From contig CM038228.1 of NCBI GenBank assembly GCA_021442155.1, forward strand, positions 90,503,530-90,567,529: a stretch of 64,000 bases of DNA. Reading direction: 5' to 3'. Origin of the DNA: Cymbidium sinense (lineage: Eukaryota > Streptophyta > Magnoliopsida > Asparagales > Orchidaceae). Below the pieces are notes generated by a model that was given only the letters and a program-made list of their open reading frames with translations, did no database searches and was not told where the DNA came from. A program made the position numbers and the translations under genes. Positions 23,498 through 37,538 of this stretch are shown piece by piece (positions within the stretch are counted from its first letter, which is position 1; the number at the start of each line of letters is the position of its first letter).

Positions 23498-24060
23498 CAA
23501 ACTTACTTGAGGAGCATAAACACTTAAAATTTTGATAATCTTAGTATCAATAATAATCTTTAAAGTTATAATTCTATCTATACATCTATTAATATTTATA
23601 ACATTATCCTTCAAACTTTTATCTATAATCATACCTACGTCATTTCTTATTCGACTTCTACCTGAATACTAAAGTTTAAAACCAAAATTATCAATCTCCT
23701 TGGCTTTCTCCCTAACCCATTTAGTTTCTTTAACACATAAAATATTTATCTTCCTATGAACTATAATATCTTCCATTAGTTTACGTGAGTACTTATATTC
23801 CAAGTTCTTAACCCAACTATTCTTTTGGACTAACTTGTTTGCCCACATCCTTCCATAATGTGGGAACCCTTGCTTATTTAACACTACACCCGGGCATCAA
23901 TGCAGTGGCTTGCACTTTTCTTGTATTCAGTCATATTTCGCATCCAGGGACGCTAACATTAACATAATATTTTAAAGGATTAATGTCATGATTATTTCGA
24001 CAAGTTTTACGCTGGCTATCGACTTCCTATCACAACCCTCCACTTTTTACATTCGGACTT
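23498..24060 (-). mobile_element. LINE endonuclease start and 5' region
   Basis: The minus strand (23884-23669) reads KINILCVKETKWVREKAKEI followed by DNFGFKL, the start of the L1-type AP endonuclease. It continues through NDVGMIIDKSLKDNV to VYAPQVSLE near 23498. Upstream on the minus strand (24060-23890) is a 5' leader with GCAAGCCACTGCATTGATGC and CCCGGGTGTAGTG. It is most likely the 5' part of the LINE whose RT lies at 18377-19905. Confidence 0.75.
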
Positions 24061-26272
<2,212 letters not shown>

Positions 26273-26275
26273 TTA

Positions 26276-26817
26276 GGGGCTGTTTGGAATCAATTTTATT
26301 TTGTATTTTGTATTTTTATTTTTATGCTTTTTTAAAAAATATATTTGTTTGATGTATTTTGTAATGTTTAAATTTTTGTTTTCAAAAATAAATAATTTTT
26401 ATTTTGAAAAATATTCAAAATAATTTTTAGATATTTTTAGTGTTTTTAAAATAAAATTACTACCAAACATATATTACTTTGAAACAAAATATAAAATAAA
26501 AAACATAAAGCAAAAAATAAAAAATAAAAGTGACCCCAAACAACCCTTTGTTTGGTATCATTTTATTTTTTTGTTTTATGTTCTTATTTTAATTTATTTA
26601 TATTTTATTTCAAAGTAAAATATTTTTGGTAGTTAACATAATTTTTAAAAACACTCAAAATATGTAAAACTTATTTGAGTGTTTTTAAAATAATATTATT
26701 TATTTTTAAAAATAAAAAATAAAAACACATAAAAATATATCAAACAAACATATTTTTAAAAAATAACATAAAAACTAAAACAAAAAATGCAAAACAAAAT
26801 TGATCCCAAACAACCCC
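26276..26817. mobile_element. Tourist-like MITE dimer
   Basis: The outer ends are inverted repeats GGGGCTGTTTGGAATCAATT and GGGGTTGTTTGGGATCAATT, flanked by TTA on both sides (26273-26275 and 26818-26820), as in PIF/Harbinger-type Tourist MITEs. At 26531-26560 an inner pair of the same ends meets back to back (CCCCAAACAACCC then TTTGTTTGGTATCA). So two similar units, about 26276-26547 and 26548-26817, share one set of target duplications. Confidence 0.8.
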
Positions 26818-26820
26818 TTA

Positions 26821-27294
26821 GTGAATTATTCTTGTTTTAAGTAGATTGATTAAAGAGATAATGATTGCAAATTTCAAAACCTTAATATTTATTTCATAAC
26901 ATTAATCTTAACACATTGTATATTTTGATACAAATTTGAGGGCACAGTGACGACTCAAAATTACAATCACATATTGTCCAATATGATTTGTGAGCATGAT
27001 AACCTCTATTCATTACAATCCAATCAATTTCAACATTAACATGCTGAGATGTGAGCATGATAACCTCTATTCATTACAAACAAACACTAAATATTTATCC
27101 AAATATTTCAAAACTTTCTTTAGCTAGTCTTTTGTTTTAGAGTTAAAACTTAAATTATGAATATTATAAAAAAAATTATTCTCATATTACACCTCCCTAA
27201 AGATAATTTGCTCGATTTCTAGAAATTAACCTAAACAGCATTCTTTGTTAATCCACTAATCCCCGCTAGATTCATATATTTCAGTCGATTTCAT

Positions 27295-27341
<47 letters not shown>

Positions 27342-27910
27342 CATTCAACTTTGGTGAATGACAGCCTGAGATAGTCCTTTCAGAACAAATTAAAGATCCA
27401 AAGATTGATGTGAATTATTAATTAGTATCATTGACTCATTAAATACTTCTACTCTTTAAAGTTTTCAGAATACAGTCCATAGATTAATTTGAGTTTAATA
27501 ACTTTAACTTAGTTTAAATTACTTTTTTCTTAACTCATTGTACTGAATATATTTCATAATTGATCATTTCTTTCTTTTATCTATAATCAATCTGATGTCT
27601 CTCAGTACTTTACTTTAATTATTTGTGATAAGTTTTTTTATTCAGAAACAAAGAAATACTGTTCAGAAATTAATGAAGCACTGCTTCTTGCAACTATGGA
27701 CGGTTGGAAAGGAAACTGATGGAAGTTCACTTTGTCAACTTTCATACAGAAGCAACCTTGAATTTAATATACATATACATATATGTATATAATCAAATTC
27801 ACGTAGCTGCTGGGTTGCAGAGTTATTATGAGCAATGCCCCCACACGGACTGTTGCCTCTTCTAGAATGATGGAACGAAGGATAACAACCACTATCTCTG
27901 GTTGGTCATC
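26821..27910. other. Intergenic DNA
   Basis: AT-rich DNA. A direct repeat GTGAGCATGATAACCTCTAT with CATTACAA around it occurs at about 26992 and 27052. A compound (TA)n(GA)n tract lies at 27295-27336. No gene is seen. Confidence 0.5.
27295..27336. repeat. (TA)n(GA)n compound microsatellite
   Basis: About seven TA repeats run directly into fourteen GA repeats. Confidence 0.95.
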
Positions 27911-27919
27911 TTAACTTCA

Positions 27920-28046
27920 CCTCGCTCGATTCTCTCGAGCGCTGCCATAACATCAAGTGACATATGAGTGGGTGATGAATGTCTTATGAGCGGATTAGTC
28001 ATAAGACAATGAAAAGAGAGGAGTTTGATAGAAAAAAAAAAAAAAG
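27920..28046 (+). mobile_element. Degenerate SINE copy
   Basis: The words GATTCTCTCGAG, AAGTGACATATGAGTGGGTG, ATGAATG and GGATTAGTCA run in the same order as in the SINEs at 4328-4538 (minus) and 52281-52456. The copy ends in a run of 13 A. Box A is not convincing and no target duplication was found. Confidence 0.4.
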
Positions 28047-30180
28047 GATAACCGTTTGGGTGGCTTTATTATCAATATTATCAAAACAAATATTTTTTTA
28101 ATATATGTGATTAAAATAGTATTTATCTACTGATCTTAAAATTTATTTCTTAGTTTATCTTTTTATAATATTCATAGTAGAAAAAAATTCCCTCAACATA
28201 ATAATCAGCTAGTTTTTATCTATTTCTATCAGTAAAATTAAAAATATAAGCTCTAATTAAAAAGTCAGATAGTCTAACCTGCATAGTGCTTAGGATCCTT
28301 CTGTGAAGAAGAAAACTCCTCTGTATCATCATACGAACTCCCCAATGGAGGGGATTCTCTCGTTAGATCACCTCCATCAACAAACAAATGAAAGATGCAG
28401 AAATATTAAATTAGATTGAATTGATATTTATTTTATATATTATATATAATACTAAAATTAGTATTCAAATTTGTATGTTATTAATTAACATAAAATTATA
28501 TAAATAGATTTTTATTTATTAAAAGAATAGAATTTTTATATTTACTATACTGATAATTTATATCTATAACATTTAAGATTATTTTAAGAGGCATTTACTT
28601 ATATATAACTTAAATATTCATAAATAATAAAATTTAAATATATAAATAGAATAGTTTTATATGTTTTGTATGTAAATCATCTTAAATTTTAAATTCCTAT
28701 TCTTGAGGCTTAGAGGTTAAGATGTAGCTAGGACCTATCTTTAGACTCCAAAAGTTGAGAAGACATAGCTACACAAAGGCCAAAAGACTTACAATAATTC
28801 ATATTGCTAAATCAAAATATCTACATTCAAGTCAATTCTCACTAGAAGATGTCAACTCCTTTATATCATCTTGAAAAACTTGTCGATTTGTTGACTTGGA
28901 GAAGTAAATGAGGAGGGAAACGTTTTAATTGAAGGAGAACTCCAAATTTTCCAACTTTTAGAGAAATTGGGAAGGAGGGCCAAATTTTGATTGAAGGAGA
29001 CTATTGAGGTCACTAACTTGGAGAAGCAAGTGAGAAGGGTTGAGTTTTTGAAGTAATCGATGAAGCTCACTTTTTTATAAAGTTGAGACCTTGAGAAGGT
29101 TGACCTTCTCAAGAGAAGGCACAAAAATTGTTGGATTGTTAAGGAGACTAACAAGGAGAAGTCAAAAAAAGGGGAGTTGGGGAGGCCAAGCTCTAGAGGG
29201 AGTTGGCCTATTGATGTTGCTAATTTTGAGAAGTCATTGAGAGGGCCAACTTGGAGAAATCAATGTCAGAGTGAAAATGTAGTCTTTTAGAGGGTTGACC
29301 AAACTAAGAGACACTAACCTCTATTATAGTTTTCAATTGAAACTTAAAATGTTAATTAATGTTCGAAAAGAAGGATTTTGTTAACAATTAGACTAAAGTT
29401 TATCAAGAGATATTCTTAAGCAACTAGAGCAAATCTAGGCAGCTTCTCTTATTGTTTCTAATTTAAACAATTGTTACCACATGTGTACATCAAATTAGGT
29501 GCGAAATTAAGAATTAAAATGACCAAAAATAAGAGTAAAATTTTATCATTTATTATATCTATCATAAATCTTAAATGTTTATAAATAATAGCTTAGAATA
29601 TATATTTTAGAGCTTTCAAGGAAGTAAGAAAGAAAGAAACTATAGGAAATAGTAGTTATGAGAAAAAAAGACTTCCCATTTGGTACATTTTTTCTCTTTT
29701 AATAATAAGATCCACAATTTAATCTATATTATATTTGGTGCTAAAGATAAGCCATAAATGCAACACGTGAAATTTGATCCCTACATAGATTTAGCTTTTC
29801 ACGTTTCTTACATGCATAGTAATGGACAGTCAAATTTTAAGTATTTTTGTATTTTAAGGTTTTTTTTTTTTGCAATTAAAGTAAAATACATTTTTTTTAT
29901 TTTGCACCAATAGTTGAAAATTAAATTAAAGAAATCTTATTAGTTTTAAAAAAAAAATTAATCTTGTTATTGCATTTCAATTGAGGATCATTGATAAAAT
30001 TAGATAAAAATAATAATTTGTATGTGTTTATACAAAATGCAATTAAACAACACATGATCAAAATATATTATATTTCTTTTTTATATTCTCAAATATAAGC
30101 ATTTTTAATATATTCAACTAAATAAATCTAGAGTCAAATTCTACTTTTAAAAATACATATAAGTAAGAGACAAACATTCA
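28047..30180. other. Intergenic DNA
   Basis: AT-rich DNA. At 28860-29320 there is a degenerate purine-rich repeated stretch with words such as ACTTGGAGAAGCAAGTGAG at irregular spacing. An antisense open frame there (29154-28861) follows from that composition. No gene is recognised. Confidence 0.45.
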
Positions 30181-30428
30181 CATCTATTTTGAGCTCATTT
30201 TATAGATGAGTCAAACATTAACATCCCTCCGTTCAATCATATTAAACTTATTTCAACTAAAAATAAAAGTTATATATATAGAAATTATTTTTACTTTTTA
30301 TAAATAATTTAATTATTTATTAAATAAAATTTATTAAGTTATAACATATAAGCAACCCAAGTTAAATATAAGTTAAAATTTATTAAGTTCTCTTAATTTG
30401 AGTGAATTCAAATCTAAACAAATCAAAT

Positions 30429-30712
30429 AAGTTCATTACAATCAATACAAACTGTACGAATATCAAATCACATAACAATCTAAAACACGAGCATAATTCG
30501 AACAAATAAATTTTCAAACACTAAGTTCATCACAATCAATACAAACTGTACACGAATATCAAATCACATAACAATCTCAAACACGAGCATAATTCGAACA
30601 AATAAATTTTTAAACACGAAGTTCATTATCAATACAAATTGTGCGAATATCAAATCACATAACAATCTCAAACACGAGTATAATTCGAACAAATAATTTT
30701 GTAAATACGAAC
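30429..30712. repeat. Three tandem copies of a 95-bp unit
   Basis: Copies start at AAGTTCAT 30429, 30523 and 30619. Each holds CAATACAAACTGTACGAATA, TCAAATCACATAACAATCT and CACGAGCATAATTCGAACAA. The array ends about 370 bases upstream of the GDSL start codon. Similar words occur inside plant hAT elements, so it could be part of an old one. Confidence 0.85.
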
Positions 30713-30977
30713 AAACAGTCAACTCACTCAAACTCGGCTCTTTACTCCTATAAAAGTCATAGTTTCAGACATGCTAGAAAAGGAAGTATCAATGAGGTTT
30801 GGGAAGAGTTAGTTATGTGAGATATGAGGAACCATGAAATCAATAGTTAACACTCAGTAAAAAAATATTGAGTAGGCTTCTGCGGCCACATGACTCCACG
30901 TTGAGACCTCCCAACACATTTATTGCCCCCAAACTAATAACAACCTAATAATCATAAATTCCCATCTCCTCTTTCAG

Positions 30978-31007
30978 ATAATAATAATAATATTATTATT
31001 ATTATAA
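30978..31007. repeat. (ATA)n/(TAT)n palindrome in the GDSL promoter
   Basis: ATAATAATAATA is followed directly by its reverse complement, giving a nearly perfect 28-30 bp palindrome 20 bases before the TATA box of the GDSL gene. Confidence 0.9.
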
Positions 31008-31026
31008 TACATGCTCTCCGCTTCCC

Positions 31027-31035
31027 TATATATAC
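31027..31035 (+). promoter_or_regulatory. TATA box of the GDSL gene
   Basis: CCCTATATATACTCCC lies about 50 bases before the ATG, leaving a short leader of roughly 25-30 bases if transcription starts at the usual distance. Confidence 0.6.
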
Positions 31036-31082
31036 TCCCACCGCCACCTCCCACTTTGGTCTATCTTTGAGCATTGTCTTCT

Positions 31083-32337
31083 ATGGCTTCCGCTCAGAAG
31101 CAGCTTCTCATCTCTGTCTTCCTTGCAGCACTCGCCTTCCCCGGTCCGGTTCGACCGGCGCCTCAGGTTCCCGGCTTCTTCGTCTTCGGCGACTCGCTCG
31201 TCGACAATGGAAACAACAACGGTATTGCTTCTCTGGCGAGGGCGAACTACTTGCCTTACGGGATCGATTTCTCGGCCGGACCGACCGGCCGGTTCAGCAA
31301 TGGGCTCACCACCGTAGATGTTGTCTGTAAGGCTTTTGGATTTTATTTTCTTAATTTTGAAAGATTTTTTTTTATGAGAGTATTTTGATATAATCTTATA
31401 AGGAAGAAATGATCTTTTCTGCTCTGAAAATTTATATATTTACAAATCGTGGAAGCTTGTTGCAATTTTTAAATTTTTTTTAAAATAGATGCAATTAACG
31501 CTAGCTAGAAGGAACAAGGTTCTGAAAAACTTATATATTATGTGATTATTCTTTCTGAAATGGCACAAATACATATTTCTTATAAGTATATTGTAATTAT
31601 ACTGCAAAAGCACATATATTTTATAATTTTTTTTTACAATTTTCAAATTTTCGAATGCATAAAAAAATACAGTCAAACCAACTATGATGCAATTATTGAA
31701 AAACACGGGATAGGTGGTGAAATGAAAATAAAAAATTTATCTTATAATGTAAAATTAAACGGCTAAACTATATATATATATTGAAATATAAAGCACACAT
31801 CATTATTAATTATTTATTTATTTATTTATCACAAGTGCTCAAATTAAGAAACAATAAATAGTATAATTTTATAAATGTGTTGGCCTTTTTCTGAAATTTA
31901 ACAACTAAATCTGTTAACTGTTTTTTCGTGAACCGGCTATTTCTGCAACTTGTACTTGGTTCTTGTTCTCGTGCAGTTATTCAGATCCACCGACAGTGTA
32001 CTGTTTTGCTGATTTATTTTAATATTTAGTGCATATATATAAATATATAAATATATAAATATATATATAATGCACTAAATATTAAAAATTTAAGTAAAAT
32101 TAAGCTTATGACTTCATACAAATTTAAATTTTAGAACAAAAATTTGAATTAATTTATTAATATATAATAAAATTTAATAGTTTAGTCAAATAAAATTTTC
32201 AAATTTAATTTTCTCAATATAGAATTTATTATATGCTACTTTATGAAATTCTACTTATTGCCTATCTTTCTCTTACAACACAATATATTATTTACATTTA
32301 CAGTAAAATTAATTGAACTCTCTAAATGGGTCACCCA

Positions 32338-32379
<42 letters not shown>

Positions 32380-34037
32380 CTACAGTCCACCACTCCAAAT
32401 ATTTTCAAATCAACATTAATTATAAAGATCTTGAAAACAATTATTTTATTTTCATATTCAGAAATAATAAGATTAAAATTTGATAAATTTAAAAAATAAA
32501 TTTTTGAATAATTCAGATAGGTATTAATTGCTTGTATTTATATATTTTCGTAATTGTGCAGCTCAACTCCTAGGCTTCGACGACTACATCCCGGCTTACG
32601 CGAACACGAGGGGGCAGGCGTTGCTCGGCGGCGTGAATTTTGCCTCGGCGGCGGCCGGGATAAGGGATGAAACCGGTCAACAATTGGTATGTTATTAATA
32701 CAATTTTATTTTATTTTAATTGATTTGAGGGAAAAAAAAACTTCTTTTTTTTCAAAAATGATTTGATTTGGAGCTAATCTTGATATAAAGTTTATTAGTA
32801 GTGGTTATGAATTTATTCAAAATTATAAAAAAAATAATATTTACAAGAAAAATATTGGAAAATGTTATGTTGCATTTACAAAATGTTTTGCTTTTTAAAC
32901 ATTTTATATGGTTAACATGAAAGAAATATTAATGTTGAAATAATAGGTAAGTCATGATTAATTGTCACATCTCAAACGATAACATAAGACCCATCGAAAA
33001 GAGATGTACCAGAGAGAGTCAAATTATGTGACTGAATTTCTCTTAAATAACTATTCTGAAAACTTTACATACTACAAAATAGTATAAAAGATCAACACAA
33101 TCGTCTAAATTCAGCCAACAAAAATACAAAAATACAAAAATATCTAAGTAATAAATCTACCACATTAGCCATCATACATAGATTTAGGCTTTTTATGCTT
33201 AATATATATGTGATTTAATTTTAGCTCGCTCACGATCAATGATATATCAAAGATAACAATTTGATAAGATCAGTAGTTCATATGATTTATGATTCTCCCA
33301 TGAGTCCTAGCTTCTCTTCCAACTTGGTGAGCAATGTTAATGAATGTACTCTTTTGACACTTTTATGTGGTTAAATAGAGTGTTAATGCCTTATATTTAT
33401 GAGCTTTCAGTTGTGAGAGAGGATGACTAATATGGCATGCTCTCATATAAGAGACAAATTGACAAGGTGCATTAAGGCTTTAAATTTTGCCTCTTATTAG
33501 ATATATAAATATTAAGTGATTGACCCTAACTCCATTTTTTTAATGATATAAATTTATCTCAATTGTTTTACAAAGGAGCACACCACCACATATAGGATAT
33601 CAAGGAGGGTCATGAGTGTAAATAAAATAAATGTTCTTAAAACTCATTTTTATAATCACTTTCAAGAATTCAAAGTGATTCATCCATTGGATGAATTTGA
33701 TTCCATCATAATCATCAATATTATTATTTAATCCAAAATATCATGTTAGCTCATTTGATCAAATTGACCTTAAGGTAAAAAAAGTGAGGGGGATTTATGT
33801 ACATATCTCACAATTTATATATATTTATATATCTAATACCTAAATATTAATTTATATATATATATCAAAAATATTATCATCATTCACTTTTTAAAGTGAA
33901 ATGAAGCTTTTTAAGTACAGTAAAGTGTTAGATAAGTAAATATCTAACTTTAGTTGTTAGATATATATAAATATATAAGAATTCTGCCATATGTATGTAA
34001 ATCTTTCAAAAAAATAATTAATATATATATATATATA

Positions 34038-34101
<64 letters not shown>

Positions 34102-35247
34102 TGAGCAACTATGGATGAATATGAATCGAACGCATGTTCTTAAAAGCATGATTCATACAATCAATTCTAATTCATTTGCTAACTTAAGCAAAACATGATT
34201 TAAAATGCAACTAATAATTAGTTCACTAATTACAATAAAAGATAATTACGTAGCCATTGTTGCTCTCCTCATATATACATATGTAGGGTGCTCGAATAAG
34301 CTTCAACCGGCAACTGCAGAACTACATACAGGCGGTTCAGCAGATAGTTGAAATCTTAGGCGACGAAGACACCGCCAATTATCTCAGCAAATGCATCTTC
34401 CAGGTGGGGATGGGCAGCAACGACTACCTCAATAACTACTTCATGCCGGCCATTTACTCCACCAGCCGCCAGTACACGCCGGAGCAGTACGCCGACGCCT
34501 TGGTCCAGCAGTACTCCCAGCAAATAAGGGTGAGGTTTCTTTTTCTTTTATGAAAGTTAGATTAGCAGCTTTAATTAATTATATTGGTTAATGATTTTTA
34601 ATTATCTTGGATGAGTTTGATATGGTTGATATCATGACAATAAATATCATTATTTCATTGATATTAAAATCTTCGACAGACGCTATACAATTACGGAGCG
34701 AGAAAGGTGGTGATCATCGGAGTCGGCCAAATCGGCTGCAGCCCGAGCATGCTCGCTCAGTTAAGCTCCGACGGCGTCACATGCATCGACCGAATCGACA
34801 GTGCCATCCAACTATTCAACCGAAGGGTCATCCAACTGGTGAATCAGTTCAACAGCTTCGACGGCGCTCACTTCACCTTCATTGATGCCTTCAGTATTTT
34901 TCAAGATATCATCACGAACCCAGCCGCTAATGGTAAATCAAACCGTCGTCTTCTAACACTTATAAGAGAAATATTAGCTATTAATACTTGTAAGAAAATA
35001 CCATTTGTATTTTTGCATTTTCAGGCTTGAGGGTTACTAACAGAGGGTGCTGTGGAGTAGGGAGGAATAACGGTCAAATAACTTGTCTTCCTTATCAGAC
35101 TCCGTGCCTAACAGAAGAGAATATTTGTTCTGGGATGCCTTCCATCCCACCGAGGCAGGAAACATACTGATAGGAAGGAGAACATACAGTGCTCAGTCTT
35201 CTTCAGATGCTTATCCAATGGATATTAGCCAGCTCGCTCAGATTTAA
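31083..35247 (+). CDS. GDSL esterase/lipase, five exons, one frameshift in the last exon
   Basis: Exons are 31083-31326, 32562-32686, 34287-34529, 34680-34932 and 35025-35247, all with GT-AG introns and matching phases. About 362 residues would result, the usual size for plant GDSL enzymes, which are mostly secreted and hydrolyse acyl esters. Seen: a signal peptide (residues 1-25), block I FVFGDSLVDNGNNN with the catalytic Ser, block II GVNFASAAAGI, block III GSNDYLNNYF, and the block V Asp/His stretch DAFHPTE in exon 5. The frame breaks at 35107-35109, where TGCCTAAC stands for an expected TGCCCTAAC. As it stands, translation stops at 35168-35170, before the catalytic Asp and His. It may be a recent pseudogene or a sequencing error. 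Introns 1 and 2 hold microsatellites. An AATAAA follows at 35256-35261. Confidence 0.9.
32341..32376. repeat. (TC)18 microsatellite in GDSL intron 1
   Basis: An uninterrupted TC run about 190 bases before exon 2. Confidence 0.95.
32963..33700. other. Possible insertion in GDSL intron 2
   Basis: A non-intron-like stretch begins TGTCACATCTCAAACGATAA, the kind of start seen in some chromovirus LTRs. I could not define a right end or a duplication, so this is only a possibility. Confidence 0.2.
34020..34095. repeat. (AT)n microsatellite in GDSL intron 2
   Basis: An AT run with one GTGT interruption near 34043, about 190 bases before exon 3. Confidence 0.95.
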
Positions 35248-35261
35248 CGAAAATTAATAAA

Positions 35262-35690
35262 TGTTCTTATAGATATTTTGATAATAATAATTACATGTAT
35301 AATTTTATTTTATTTTTTCCTGTTTGAAAATTATTGTGAGGATTGGTGTATTTTGCCTTGAATTAGGGTCTTAATTAAGTTTAAGAGTGTTAAAGTTTGA
35401 GAAATTTTAAATCTTCTGATAAGAAGTTTGTCAGATGTAATCGATCAGCTTTCTTTTTACTTCAGTTTCTTGTTTTGATAGTTTGATTTTATATCTGCTT
35501 TATTTGATTTTAATTTATTATTAGCTAACTTAGTATTATATAATGATTCTTTGTTCTATTGATATTTATATGGCGTCTTCTTCTATAATATCTTAGTTTA
35601 ATTTATAAATTTTTATTATTTGTTGACATCTATGTGTATAAATCAAAACCAAGAGTCAATTCGACAGAGCTTGAAGGTAATGAATGCAAT
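35262..35690. other. GDSL 3' flank
   Basis: AT-rich DNA with no further gene seen. Confidence 0.5.
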
Positions 35691-36340
35691 TAACTCAGAT
35701 GCACGGCGTCGCGAAAATGATCGAAACGACCTCTAATCAACGAACGGACTTCACCATCGCATTCAGAACGTCAAAATTGATTAAATTATAAATATTTGCG
35801 TCAATGATCATCATTAAGTGTTCGAGATATCAAATTTTCGACGCGTATATCAAAGTTAGAAAGTTACGATGATGATCAAATGACCTATGTTCGTGAAATT
35901 GATCACTTCGTTAGCTGTGAAACGTCGAAATCTATCAAATAAGATTATCCACGCTCAATTCGGACGTGTCCGTGTAAATATCGACTGATTTAAAGTAATA
36001 ATGCAAATCGGTGAAAAGTCGTCAAATCAACTCAAATGATCTCGGCGAATGAATTTCGCCATCCGTTGAAGCATTGCTTAGATATAAATATTAGCGACTT
36101 GATGATCGATTGATCGGCCCGAGTCGTCGAGCGATATGCTCTCGAGGTCCGCGAGGCGTAAGTCAAATGACATTTGTTCATGAAATTGATCGTGTCATTG
36201 GCTTCGAAATGCTAAATCTATCAAGAAATATTGTTCGCACTCAATTCAGATGATTTTGCATGAAAATCGAGCGATCGAAAGTTGCGATCGCGTTTTAATT
36301 TGATATTTCAATTTGGCGGCATTTCGACCAAATGGCCGCC
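35690..36340. repeat. Degenerate tandem repeat, about 287 bp unit
   Basis: TCAAATGACCTATGTTCGTG at 35876 recurs as TCAAATGACATTTGTTCATG at 36163. Similarity continues through AAATTGATC, AAATCTATCAA and CACTCAATTC. The preceding part (35745-35830, TTATAAATATTTGCGTCAAT) matches 36075-36115. This gives a little over two copies. Confidence 0.6.
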
Positions 36341-36654
36341 GTCGACGGTTATGTCATTCGTTTAAAATGTATATTAAATCATATATATATATTTGTATGC
36401 GATCTGAAATACATTTAAAATATTTAATAAATTCAAAATTTATTAAAATCCCTAAATTAACCTCACTCAGCAACCATTCCCGCTATTTTTATTTTTTCAG
36501 TTTTCTAAAAAAAAAGAAATTAAAAAAAAAAACTGAAAATAAAACTACTGCCTCCTATTTTGAGCAAAAACTTCTCCCCTCATTCTTTCCCACTCTCTCC
36601 TCAATTTTAATTCCCGTTTTCTCTCTCCCGCACTCTCCAGATTATCCTCCTGTT

Positions 36655-36985
36655 GGTTTTCCCGTCATGATCGGATTTCGGCAACAAGATCCAGCGCCGT
36701 TACGCCTTTGCTCGACCCGCTTCCGCAGTTCCATACCGCGGGCCCACATTCCGCCTCCGCCAGAGCCGCTGACCCGCAGAACTCGACCCAGGCGTCTTCG
36801 CTCAGCGCACCCCGTTCCGCAAAAACCTGCGCGCGCCTGTCCGCGCCAGGTTCCTCTCCCTTGACCCTGAACCAGCTCTGCGCTACCAAAAAGACCATTT
36901 CCTTCTTCTTAGCCCGCAGCAGCTGCGCAGCCAAAACCAGCCAGCCTGCTCCTACAGCGACCGCTGTTCCGGCCGTTCATAACCC
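36655..36985. other. GC-rich island with open frames on both strands, unrecognised
   Basis: This 330-bp part is far richer in GC than its surroundings. Both strands stay open: plus 36313-36864 and 36708-37100, minus 36934-36665. None of the translations shows a domain I know. It could be a captured gene fragment, a 5' leader with the start of an exon, or part of the repeat that follows. It directly precedes the array at 37005-37415. Confidence 0.35.
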
Positions 36986-37004
36986 CCATCAAATTTTCAT
37001 TTTA

Positions 37005-37415
37005 TTCGCTACAAATCGGAGAAAAATATCGTCAATGGTAATTTTCGATTTCTTTCACACCGGCGCTATCGTTTCTGCCATAAATCGGGGAAGGATATAA
37101 ACGCGTGAATTCTTTCATTTTGGCGTCGCTTGCTTTAATCCGTTTTGCTCCAATCGGGAAGAACATCGTCAACAGACGAATTCTTCTTTCAATTTTCAGT
37201 GTCGCACCCTCACTTTAGCCCGTCGTTTATTGCAAAAGGGAAGAACATTCAATATCAAATTCTTCTTTCGATTTCGCCATTTTCGCTTTAGCCGTTCCAT
37301 TTTATTTGCACAATCTGGAAGAACATCGTCGATAAATATTCTTCTTCGATTCTAGCGTCGCCACTTTAGCCTTTCTTTCAGCAGGGAAGAATATCGTCAA
37401 CAATCTTCTTTTTTT
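37005..37415. repeat. Minisatellite, about 75-80 bp unit, five to six copies
   Basis: Copies share CGGGAAGAACATCGTCAACA, then GAATTCTTCTTTCGATTTT and a TCGCTTTAGCC word. Starts lie near 37010, 37080, 37155, 37235, 37315 and 37382. The same unit recurs at 47881-48090. Confidence 0.8.
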
Positions 37416-37503
37416 ATCGCACTCTTCCTTATATTCTAATTACCTACAACCACTGTTCCTTTGATACGCATTAAAATGAGTAAACATGTGGGATTTGTGA
37501 ATG

Positions 37504-37538
<35 letters not shown>

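Noticed and set aside
30429..30712. CRISPR-like repeat array
   Set aside because: The whole 95-bp unit is repeated without unique spacers, and the setting is a plant genome.
31067..31330. Additional reading frames over GDSL exon 1
   Set aside because: They are shadows of the true frame that starts at 31083 and contains the GDSL motif.
36313..36864. 183-codon plus-strand gene
   Set aside because: The first half is AT-rich intergenic DNA, the second half is the GC island read in one of several open frames, and no domain is recognised.
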